DNA from: Lepas anatifera
Taxonomy: Eukaryota; Arthropoda; Thecostraca; Lepadidae
NCBI GenBank assembly: GCA_034440635.1
Contig: JAOTON010001351.1
Coordinates: forward strand, 1,577,501-1,641,500
DNA length: 64,000 bases
Reading direction: 5' to 3'
Position numbers and translations under genes: made by a program. Below, in pieces: positions 36,201 to 48,200 of this stretch (within the stretch, counting starts at the first letter, position 1; each line of letters begins with the position of its first letter). The notes below the pieces were generated by a model that saw only the letters and a program-made list of their open reading frames with translations, ran no database searches and was not told the DNA's origin.

Positions 36201-39200
36201 ATTGGAAAGCATGGGGAAAAGCTGTTTCATGATATAAAAGCCACAAAAATGATTGCAAATACTCAGACTGCTCAGAACAGCGTTTTTGGACACCCTTTCA
36301 CGGATCCCAGGGGTCATATTTGCCCTTTGACTTTTCCAAGGTCATCCAAGGTCACCAGAGGTCAAAACAGTATTTTGACAATAACTTTGACCTAATTAAG
36401 CTAGAGCGGTGAAACAAACACCATCGTGTTTGTCTTGTCACTGGCTTTCATTTGATATACGGCAAGGTCACTTTTTGACCTTTCGTGACCTCTGGTCATA
36501 TTAGGTCACGAGGTGACCTCTGGAGGTCAAACCACTGGCGGAGGTCTTTACGTTCCACATAGTGGAAAAGTACTGGCAATTTGCTATCAAATGTACTTTA
36601 CCAGGCCTCAATAGCTCTAATGACGTAAGAGTTATGCCCAGTTTGCTTAAACATTGCATATTTGAGTGAAAATAGCCGATCTTGACCTAATTTGACCTCT
36701 GGAGGTCAAACCATTGACCTGAGCACTAAAACATGTGAGTAATTTCTTACTGAATTCACGCGAGCTTTCTATTGCACTTTGCAGATTTGCGCTAACGCCC
36801 ATATTTTCGGGTTAGAGGGGGCCATCGATGGCCCCCGGTGGGGCGAAGGTGGCGCCGACCCCCGGTGGGCGCGGGTTAAATAATGAAAGCCTGTGTGGTG
36901 CTTGATGGGTGAAAGTTGGAGAATATCAAAATAACTGGAAGAGGGATTTCATCTGGTTGGTCATTTACCATGGCATCAGGACCAATTAATGTATTCTGTA
37001 TATAAATATTAGAAATTATGCAGCTTCCTAGTTTATGTTAATGGGTTAAAGATTCAGGGTTATGAGATCCTATCTATATATGAGGTACCTACAATTGCGG
37101 GGCATCAACATGTTTTCACTCCACTAGGAGGTAGCAGAATGATGATTCTTCACTTCCATTCTACAGCAGATATTTTCATCTACTGTCAGTCAAAACAAAA
37201 AAGCTGATGGTAGTTGCTGCTTATACTTCATACCATACACATATATTGACAGTAAAGATCATCCATAAAGCATACACTCCTGAATAATAAAAACATGAGC
37301 TCATTCCTCCAAACAAAAACATGTCACAGCTCCTGCTGGAGCGTCCCTGGCATGGGGCCCCTAAATTGAATCCGAAGGCATATAAATACAGTCCTAAATC
37401 AAATAATTATCCTGAAAAAGTATTGGTTTGGTAAGAAGCAATAAACATGTCCAGGAAAAAGGCTGTGAGTGGGACTTGTAAGCCTGGAAATACTAAACCA
37501 CAAAAACGAGGCATTTTAAGAAAGCAAGGGATTTTGGCCTCTTTTTGGGATTTTGGCCTCACTCTCCACCTTGTGTGAAAGCAATTTCAGGACCCTGGAC
37601 CCAATAATGGGTTACTTGACGCATCTTCGTTCTTAAATGTGGGAACTCTCAAGACCAGTTTAAAGGGAATATGACACCTTCTTAATATGACAAGAACTGA
37701 GAAAGCCATGTGATACAACATGCCAAGACACCACTTGATCACCATTTCATTTGTTCAAGGTTTTACTGTTTGCAGAAAAAAATGAATAAATTTTTTCCTG
37801 TTGACCCTGTCCTCCTTGGTCATGTTTACACTTTATGACACAATCTTAGGCAAGTTACCTATGTTATGCTCAACCCTGCTACACGTGCTGAGGGAACAAA
37901 GTTTTCTTTTTTGGTCATCTTTAAAACCCACATGCTAAACATACTATTGGTTCTGTTGATTGTACATGGGTATATATAACTTGCTTATTGACTGTGTTTA
38001 AGCTCAAAATATGTTTAAATATTTAAAAAAAGAGAAGAAATGATATATGTTGCTTTGGTTCCTAATGGTAACCTCTTTTAGCTAAACACATTTGCTTGTA
38101 TTCATATTCATTATTGCCACAAATCAAATAGGTAAATAGCATTGCCAGCTCATAGGCCAATTTGATATCACAATAATTTGGATATTTGTCATTACATTAC
38201 ATTACATGTCATTACATGGGAAAATTAACTCAAACAAATATAACAAAATATTAGTTCTATCAATGCCATATAACCCTGGCAGTTGATGCATGGTTAAACT
38301 CCAACAATTATTTTTATTGAAATATCAGTCTTATCATTTTTTGCAGATATAGGCTAAATCCATTATTTTCAGCATAGATTCTCCCTGGAAGCACTACAAT
38401 TTTGAATAATTTCAAGGTGTCATCTTCTTTTAGAAAAAAGGAACTCAACAGGCTACTAGGAAATAAAATGGGCTGCCCATGTCCTAGTTTAGCTGTAAAA
38501 TGTAAAATTTTGAGAAGCTTCACTTGAATAATGAAACCAGTGGTTGAATTTCCTTTGAATATTTGTTTCAAACTCACAAAGCTGCTCCTTAAAAATGTGT
38601 TTGAATCATTTACAAATGTCAGTGAACCATATGTGTAAAAAATATAACAGAGTATCAGTCTTAGTGACTATAACATGCTAAGGAGCTTGGCTTAACGACA
38701 GTTTTAGACAGATCTACGACCGACTTTCCAAGCTTTGTATGTTGTGTTGTACCAGCATGCAACTTATCCCTGATGCGACAGTTTTGGTCATATGAATTCT
38801 GGTTGGCGACAGTTTTGAGATTTTTTCCTCCCCTGTAAGAAAAATAAACGCCCAAACATAATTTTTTGGATTATTAGAGTTTTCCGTTAATTATTGAATT
38901 CGTTGTGTTATGCCGGTGTCATTTGAATTTTTCCGCCATTTTTGTAACAGGAGGCAGGCAGCAGCATATGCAGCCTGGGGGGCTCAAATCAGCTAGTATT
39001 ACGTCATACATGATGACCTACTGGTAGCATGACGGCATTTTCCAACAAAAGAACCCAACAAAAAATACAGTGAAAATCCTCTCTGACTTAGGCGTATACC
39101 TTTTTAGAGCCTGAAAAAGAATGAATATTACAGAAATTGTCATTTAATGCCCTTCCCAAAACTGGAAAAAACGATAGTGATATCTGGATAAATTGTTTTG

Positions 39201-42200
39201 TCTCAGTGACTAACCCATTCATTACTTGATTTCTTGAATCGCTTCTTCAAGGGGGCATTCCAGGACAAAACGACCAAAAATATTTCAATTTGACACCACC
39301 ATGTCTAGAAAAAATCTGAAACTTTGTCTCCGGGGTAGTTTTGGGCCAGAAACACGCCTGTGAGAATCTTAGCCCCCTCCGACCAATGGTGACCGAGTTA
39401 TAGCCCGAGGCATTTTCGAGAGGTCACCTTGTAGACTCATCTGTGATGCTTCATAACTCAAAAACGCATAGCCTGATTAACACGTTTTATATATATCATT
39501 GAACTAGTCTTGAACTAAACTTTATTTTGAAAAAGACAATTTCAAAATTTGAAAAATGTTGACTTTTAATTTGTTTGACCTATTCTTTTTTGACCTAGCT
39601 TGACCTTTTCGCAGTTGAAATTGCCCTTTTAGACACCTCAAACCTTTTGCTTAATAAAATACCTTTCGATAAAAATTTTAAAAAAAATGCGTTCTTGCTA
39701 TAAATTACACATTTTTAGCACCTAAGGTAGGTATGCAGGCGGTTTTTTTACCACTGCGGTACTACAGGCTTATGTTTAACACCGCAAACAAAGCGATTGC
39801 TTTTGTAATCGGTTGCTTGCAATCATACTGCTTTGTCTTTACGGAATTTTCATCGTGCAAGTGTCAGAATGTATGACAATTAACACGCACCCACACGATG
39901 GGGTTGGCAACCGGCCTCCTCAGATCTCTACAGGTAATAAAAAACACCTTCGCGCAGCGCCACCGTACTCCATCTACCTCTCACACAACATTTTGCAACT
40001 TCTGGAAAAATAATTTAGGTCAACTGGGAGGTGGTAGGTACCGTAAATACTGAAGGCCAGCTGGCAACTGACTGGTGAGGGGGTGACCTGAAGTAGACGG
40101 TCGTCGTTATGCCTTGTGGGACATTCAACTTTGGTTCCTTGGTTATCACTTCATCGTGGGAGTTGCTCGTTTGGGTGGTGGGGTCGCGGTCTCCGTAAAA
40201 TTTCCTTGATGACTCTAGTGAGACACCTACTCCTAAAACTCCTAATAGCAACATCTTGCAAAAATATTTATAAAAATAAGAATAGCAGCCATTAAAAGTG
40301 ATAGAAAAGGATAAATTGTTTCGAGGGAGACGAAACCAAATGAAATTATTAATAATGGGCCTTTCAGCCTTAAACGAAAATTTACAAAGATGTTGCAACT
40401 TTGTCAATAATTGAAACAAGTATAACTTATACTATGAGCACCACTAACTCACACAATTACATCGTTCCCGGAGATGGAAAAATAGTATCGATACAAGGTG
40501 ACCCAGTGCAGCACAGTATACGTTTGAGAGGATTCATGCTATGTAAACAAACGTGTCTGAAAGGCTTTCATTCCCAAAAAGTAATTTGAATCTGCTCATA
40601 TATGCAAAAAACGTCCTGAAATCGTAACGCATTCGACTTGGTCACTTGAACAGGCTGCCTCATGATATTTTTACAAGGTGATCATTTCATGGCTGACACG
40701 GATCCCAGTTCAAACGCCACTTCGAAAGGCTTTTGATTGGTGTTTCTTTTAATGATTAGGGGTGGGAAAATTTGAAGCAATATCGAGAGCCACTACGTGA
40801 AAATAAATAGCAAAATGTATCATGTGTTTAGCCCTTTCACAGGTCGGTTGAGCTAAATTGAACCAAGAAGAAGTATTTGAAATGAAAAAGGGCATTTTAT
40901 ACATTTATATAACATTCAAAGGATGTTTTATCACTTTTACTTCTGTTTCCAAGGTTCATTGGAGGTGGTCGGGCACCCACAAATAGATATAATTCCACAC
41001 TCCTGGTGCCTTGTATAATCATTGAAGAATAAGGGAATACACTGAGATGACTTCAACACTGACACTGACTTTATCCGGTACAAACACATTCATTCACCTG
41101 CAATGATGGCCGTCAGATCACTCATTACTTATACTCATTGCCAAATAATTATAAAGTAAGTATGTTTAATATTACTTTTGCATTGGACATTCACCATGAC
41201 TAAATTTGCGACCATTCACGCAGCACCCATAAAAGACAATCTTTTTGCACAGCACGACACTGTTTGGTTCAAACATAGGCATACGAAACCCGAACCTCTC
41301 TTCCTTTGTTTGTGGAGATTTCATGAACAGTGATGCGTGTCTTCTTTAGCGCTAGTATTCTTTGAAACTTGTGTTCATTTTTCCATAATCCCATCAGCGA
41401 ACAGACTTTGGAGCCATCTGGCAACATTGGCTATGTTTGGTTATGGAATGTACAAGAACTTAATTGTGCTGAAAAATGTATGCGTAAGAAAAGCATGCGT
41501 ACCTTTGGCATCACGTATTTGATCCTTCAATGGACTTTTTAAACCATCGTGATATGTTGCCCGTTTGGCAGTGCTCTCGATATAGTCGCAGGCGCCTTTG
41601 CTGTGAGACGCAGTGAAAACAATTCATTTACATAATTGAATTTTGCTTCGATATAACTTTTGCACTGGAATTAAACCTTTGCATTGCTTTGAAATCGCGT
41701 GCATGGCGGCACCATGTGAGGAAGTGAAATATATTTCTGCATTGTGCAGCACAACTCTCCGTCAGGAAATGTACATTCTTCAGGCATTTCTCTCGCTTTC
41801 ATGCTCCAGGCATAAGTTTTGAAAAAAACACGTGCCATCGCAGTGCTGTGTTTGGAGGCATGTTATATCACACAGGTCCATGGCCTAATTGTTGTTTATC
41901 TCTGATGTTCAGTAAACCATGTAGAATGAACAGTGCACTGGGAGTGATGCCGCTAAATAGCCAGTTTTAATCACTACCGACAATGTTACATACAATCGTT
42001 TGGTCGTGTCACCTTTGAGGTTGCTCGAGGTCACAGTATTTCTTACAGGAACTAAGTGGAAACCTAAATTTTGTGGCATAATAGGTGACAGAAGAGAGCC
42101 GTAGAAAACTAATGTTCAGCACCATTGGAACGCTCTTGTTGAGCCCAAACGGATTATGTATCTTATTATATTGCCTAGTCAAATGTCAAAATTAGCCTGC

Positions 42201-45200
42201 TTTGACCTAGAGCCAGGCTTAGGTCTGTATGGTAAAAAGAATATTAATCAAACTGCAGTGGCAAGTCAGATACGACAACGTAAAAATAAAACCTCCATCG
42301 CAATTCTCGACAATTCTCAATCCTCGCAAGTCATCAAAATTTACCAATTGCCCCATGCATTTCTAATGGAAAGATCATGACCCTGACCTTGCTCCCGGAT
42401 ATCGATATAGAAATCCAGCTACGAAAAATTATCTTGCTCGGCGACCTTACTATGTAATGTGAATCTAACCACGATAGGCTAAATTTGATATTATTGATGC
42501 ACCTCCCAAAGTTTTTTCGAGGTTAGGTCTCTTCACCTGGCTTAGCGGTCTGACCTGGTATGACCCAGACCTAAAATTTTTGCCAGAAGCTGCAAAAATT
42601 TCGAGTTAGAGGTACATGAAGTACGGTGGCGCTGCGCGAATGTGTTTTTGTTACTGCCTGTGGAAACCTGCAGAGGCCGGTTGCCCACCCCTCGTGTGGG
42701 CGCGTGTTAATTCTCATAAACTTTGACACTCGCACGATGGAAATTTCGTAAAGACATGCCATATGATTGCAAACAACCGATTACAAAAGCAATCGCTTTG
42801 TTTGCGGCGTTAAACATAAGGCTGTACTACCGCAATGGTCAAAAACCGTCTACATTAGGTGCTAAAAATTTGGAACTTATAGCAAGAACGCATTTTTTAA
42901 TTTTTTCTATGGAAAGATATTTTATGAAAACAAATTTTTGAGGTGCCTAAAAGGGCAATTTCAACTGCGAAAAGGTCAAGCTAGGTCAAAAAGAAAAGGT
43001 CAAACAAATTAAAAGTCAAAATTTTTCAAATTTTGAAATTTTCTTTTTCAAAATAAAGTACATTTCAAGACGAGTTCAATGATATACAAAACGTGTTAAT
43101 CAGGCTATGCGTTTTCGAGTTATGAAGCATCAAAGATGAGTCTACAAGGTGACCTCCCGAAAATGCCTCGGGCTATAACTCGGTCACCGTTGGTCGGAGG
43201 GGGCTAAGATTCTCACAGGCGTGTTTCTGGCCCAAAACTACCCAGGAGACAAAGTTTCAGATTTTTTCTAGACATGGTGGTGTCAAGCATTGGTCGATCT
43301 GTCCTGGAATGCCCCCAAGACCAAAGAGTGAAGTATGCACCTATTGTGATCCTATGAAAGGTGCCTAGGTGAAATAATGGAAGCTGAAACTCATTTGATA
43401 TGTTCGATATACTGATGAATGCGTTAAAAAACGAGTTCTTATGGATTTCTTTATTTGGAAAATATTGGTTCCGGTTTTCCAAAAAAAAACAGCAAAAAAA
43501 CGGGAAGTGTAGTGGCAGCTCTCCATTTAATGCCAGGTGCCGACCTGCTCTGTGGGGCATTCAAACATTTGGCGAAGTGCACCTATATAGTCCTGGCATC
43601 GGCAATCTGCGGGACAAGTTCAATGTCTGGCATCGATGCACTGCGGAACAGTCTAACGTCTGGCATCGATGCACTGCGGAACAGTCTAACGTCTGGCGCA
43701 AGGTCTAGCGCGAAAGCCTAGCACCTGGCGTGGGCGCACTGCGGGACAGTCTAACCCCTGGCGCGGGTGCACTGCGGGACAGTCTAACACCTGGCGTGTG
43801 TGCACTGCGGGACAGTCTGATGTCCAGCGTGGGTGTACTGCGGGACAGTCTCGTGCCCGGCGTGGGTGCACTGCGGGACAGTCTAATATATAATGCAGTC
43901 CACTGTGAGAGAGCTAAGCGGCTGGCGCAGTATGCTACAGAACAGTCTAACATAAAGTGCAGTTCACTGTGGGAGGTACTCTGGTACGCTGTGAATCTGA
44001 CTGTGCCAGGTACGCTGTGAATCTGACTGTGCAAGGTACGCTGTGAATCTGACTGTGCCAGGTACGCTGTAAATCTGACTGTGCCAGGTACACTGTGAAT
44101 CTGACTGTGCCAGGTACGCTGTGAATCTGACTGTGCCAGGTACGCTGTGAATCTGACTGTGCCAGGTACGCTGTGAATCTGACTGTGCCAGGTACGCTGT
44201 GAATCTGACTGTGCCAGGTACGCTGTGAATCTGATTGTGTCAGGTACGCTGTGAATCTGACTTTGCCAGTTAATTGTATTTATATACTTTATTAGGACCA
44301 CTCCCAACCGGCACACTTGCCCTATCACAGGGAATATTTGTATGGGTGTTTCAAGAACCTTTGCGCCGGGCCAGCTGACACACAAGATGCGGCTCCTTGC
44401 CGTGGGAGTCGAACCCTTGCTAATACATGCAATCACAGCCTGGGCGCAGGCGATGAAGCCACCAGGCTGTCCGAAGCCACGATGTGAATGTAACTGTGTC
44501 GGTTTGGACGTTCGACTAAACCACTGGGTACTTCCATTCAGAGGCTACAAACATGGTGAAGTTCAGGGAAAAGCAGTCACGGCAGAACACTCGATTTAAG
44601 GGGGGGACATCATGGTCTTTTCAACGTATTTCTTTCCAGTCAACGCCATAGCGTTAGTGTTAAAATTTCTGATTTAAGGGGGGACCGTGCCCAGAAGCCC
44701 CCTGGTTCCGCCGCCAGTGGAAAAAGGACCAAGGGCATCTGTAGAAGGGAAGAGTGTTTGTATAACACACACCGCGTAATACTGCACAATCATAATAAAA
44801 AGACCTCCCGACGGCAGCGAAGGATAAGGATGGAAATTAGAATTTATTTCCTGGTCCACTGATCATTTCGTCCTGCTTGTAAAGGCAGCTGGGCGAATAA
44901 GTTGGCGTTGGAGATCTCTTTGGCGATGTCTGTAGATATGTTTATTTCTCACTGCCCTAAAAAATAATAGTTTGGTATTTGCAATGCCCTTCGTTTGACC
45001 GATTTTTTGGTTTTCCCGTTGAATACATTATTATGGGAATTGCATCTTGAAGACCCCAAGGTCTCTATAAGACCCAATTTAAAGTATTTAATAGGAAAAT
45101 CCAAAAATCAGTCAAACGAAGGGTAGAGCAAATATTAAACCAATATTTGTCAGTAAATTCTCGGAGTTGGTATCATACGGCGCAAGGTACTGGGTGGCGA

Positions 45201-48200
45201 GGTTGGTCGGTGATGGTACTGCGTGGCGAGGTTGGTCGGTGATGGTACTGCGTGGCGAGGTTGGTCGGTGACGGTACTGCGGGGCAAGGTTGGTCGGCGA
45301 TGGTACTGCGTGGTGAGGTTGGTCGGTAATGGTACTGCGTGGCGAGGTTGGTCGGTGACGGTACTGCGGGGCAAGGTTGGTCGGCGATGGTACTGCGTGG
45401 CGAGGTTGGTCGGTAATAGTACTGCGTGGCGAGGTTGGTCGGCGATGGTATTGCGGGGCGAGGTTGGTCGGTAATGGTACTGTGTGGCGAGGTTGGTCGG
45501 CGATGGTACTGCGTGGTGAGGTTGGTCGGTGATGGTAGTGCGTGGCGAGGTTGGTCGGTGATGGTACTGCGTGGCGAGGTTGGTCGGTGATGGTACTGCG
45601 GGGCGAGGCTGGTCGGTGATGGTACTGCGTGGCGAGGTTGGTCGGTGACGGTACTGCGGGGCGAGGTTGGTCGGTGATGGTACTGCGGGGCGAGGTTGGT
45701 CGGTGATGGTACTGCGGGGCGAGGCTGGTCGGTGATGGTACTGCGTGGTGCAGTTGGTCGGCGACGGTACTGCGTGGCGAGGTTGGTCGGTGATGGTACT
45801 GCGTGGCGAGGTTGCTCGGTGATGGTACTGCGGGGCGAGGTCGGTCGATGATGGTACTGCGTGGTGCAGTTGGTCGGCGACGGTACTGCGTGGCGAGGCT
45901 GGTCGGTAATGGTACTGCGTGGCGAGGTTGGTCGGTGATGGTACTGCGTGGCGAGGTTGGTCGGTGATGGTACTGCGTGGCGAGGTTGGTCGGTAATGGT
46001 ACTGCGTGGCGAGGTTGGTCGGTGACGGTACTGCGGGGCGAGGCTGGTCGGTGATGGTACTGCGTGGCGAGGTTGCTCAGTGATGGTACTGCGTGGTGAG
46101 GTTGGTCGGTAATGGAACTGCGTGGCGAGGTTGGTCGGCGATGGTACTGCGGGGTGAGGTTGGTCGGTAATGGTACTGCGGGGCGAGGTTGGTCGGTAAT
46201 GGTACTGCGGGGCGAGGTTGGTCGGTAATGGTACTGCGTGGCGAGGTTGGTCGGTGATGGTAGGTACTGCGTGGTGAGGTTGGTCGGTGATGGTACTGCG
46301 GGGCGAGGTTGGTCGGTGATGGTACTGCGGGGCGAGGCTGGTCGGTGATGGTACTGCGTGGCGAGGTTGGTCGGTGACGGTACTGCGGGGCGAGGTTGGT
46401 CGGTGATGGTACTGCGGGGCGAGGTTGGTCGGTGATGGTACTGCGGGGCGAGGCTGGTCGGTGATGGTACTGCGTGGTGCAGTTGGTCGGCGACGGTACT
46501 GCGTGGCGAGGTTGGTCGGTGATGGTAGGTACTGCGTGGCGAGGTTGGTCGGTGATGGTACTGCGTGGCGAGGTTGCTCGGTGATGGTACTGCGGGGCGA
46601 GGTCGGTCGGTGATGGTACTGCGTGGTGCAGTTGGTCGGCGACGGTACTGCGTGGCGAGGTTAGTCGGTAATGGTACTGCGTGGCGAGGTTGGTCGGTGA
46701 TGGTACTGCGTGGCGAGGTTGGTCGGTGATGGTACTGCGTGGCGAGGTTGGTCGGTAATGGTACTGCGTGGCGAGGTTGGTCGGTGACGGTACTGCGGGG
46801 CGAGGTTGGTCGGTGATGGTACTGCGTGGCGAGGTTGCTCGGTGATGGTACTGCGTGGTGAGGTTGGTCGGTAATGGTACTGCGTGGCGAGGTTGGTCGG
46901 CGATGGTACTGCGGGGTGAGGTTGGTCGGTGATGGTACTGCGTGGCGAGGTTGGTCGGTGATGGTACTGCGGGGCGAGGTTGGTCGGTGATGGTACTGCG
47001 TGGTGCAGTTGGTCGGCGACGGTACTGCGTGGCGAGGTTGGTCGGTGATGGTAGGTACTGCGTGGTGAGGTTGGTCGGTGATGGTACTGCGTGGCGAGGT
47101 TGGTCGGTGATGGTACTGCGTGGCGAGGTTGGTCGGTGATGGTACTGCGTGGCGAGGTTGGTCGGTGATGGTACTGCGTGGCGAGGTTGGTCGGTGACGG
47201 TACTGCGGGGCGAGGTTGGTCGGTGATGGTATTTCGTGGCGAGGTTGGTCGGTGATGGTACTGCGTGGCGAGGTTGGTCGGTGATGGTACTGCGTGGCGA
47301 GGTTGGTCGGTGATGGTACTGCGTGGCGAGGTTGGTCGGTGATGGTACTGCGTGGCGAGGTTGGTCGGTGATGACCGTCGCAAGCGCCACCCGCTGAGGT
47401 GCCACCACTCAGCATCCTGAACTGGGTAGAGCCAGGTACTAGCTGGGCTAGAGCGAAATTCAAAATATGCTGGAGAAAAAAGGTCAGATCAGGTCATTTT
47501 TTAGTTTTGACCTAGTATAGTCATATTATACATCTTTCATTTTGCCGTAACGAGAGGAAGAGAATGGTGCATAAAAATGATTATAACTCAACTCTGTCAG
47601 AATCTAGAGCCCCGAAGCTCTTCTCTAACATGCCATCTTCTTTGACCTGTCATGACCTCAATATTGTCCTGAACCAAAAAGTGACCGATGTAGTCTCTTC
47701 ATGAGTTTTTATAAAATATCCACCAGCGTTCGCATTTTTTCGCTATCTCGTATAGGAGCCGAGTTCGAGGGAAGGGAGGTGTTTAAACAACCCCCCCCCA
47801 CCATGGCGAAGGTGGCTTGGAGGCCCTTGGAGGTGTGAAATATACATGAGATTGCTTGTAAGAAAATTATGTATGGGGCTGCTAATGTTATATGGGCTTC
47901 ACTGAATACCAGTATTTCTATTATTATTATGCTATGAATATTGTCATCATTATTGTCGTTGTCATTCTTATTACCATTATCATTATAGTTGTTGTTGCTG
48001 TTGTTGTGATTGTTATTATCATTATGTACTTACTTCTTAAATGCGTACAAAGCAATCCTTCCAAAGAAAAGTTTCCTTTCTAGTTATTTACTATTAATGT
48101 TATCGCAATGCAATGCTCACTGAAATATCGAAATTTTGTCATCAGATGAGGAACCGTTTTAACGCTAACAGGATTTTTTGAAACTGTGTGCGTCATATGG

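Larger units (their letters stand above)
39252..43315. mobile_element. palindromic element with CAAG target duplication
   Basis: The ends are inverted, GGGGCATTCCAGGACA at the left and its complement at the right, bounded by CAAG at 39248-39251 and 43316-43319. The arms, about 39252-39883 and 42707-43315, are near-complementary along their whole length, so the original element was an almost perfect palindrome of about 1.24 kb. A TTAA element sits at its centre. No coding frame in the arms. The superfamily is unclear. Confidence 0.7.

Noticed and set aside
44396..44430. A second tRNA or SINE from the GGGTTCGACTCCC word
   Set aside because: Only a B box is present; no A box or cloverleaf could be placed.
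45112..47463. A 783-codon minus-strand open frame and two others of 443 and 240 codons
   Set aside because: They are the 29-bp minisatellite read in different frames. The unit has no stop in any minus frame, so long open frames follow automatically, and the sequence lies within an intron.
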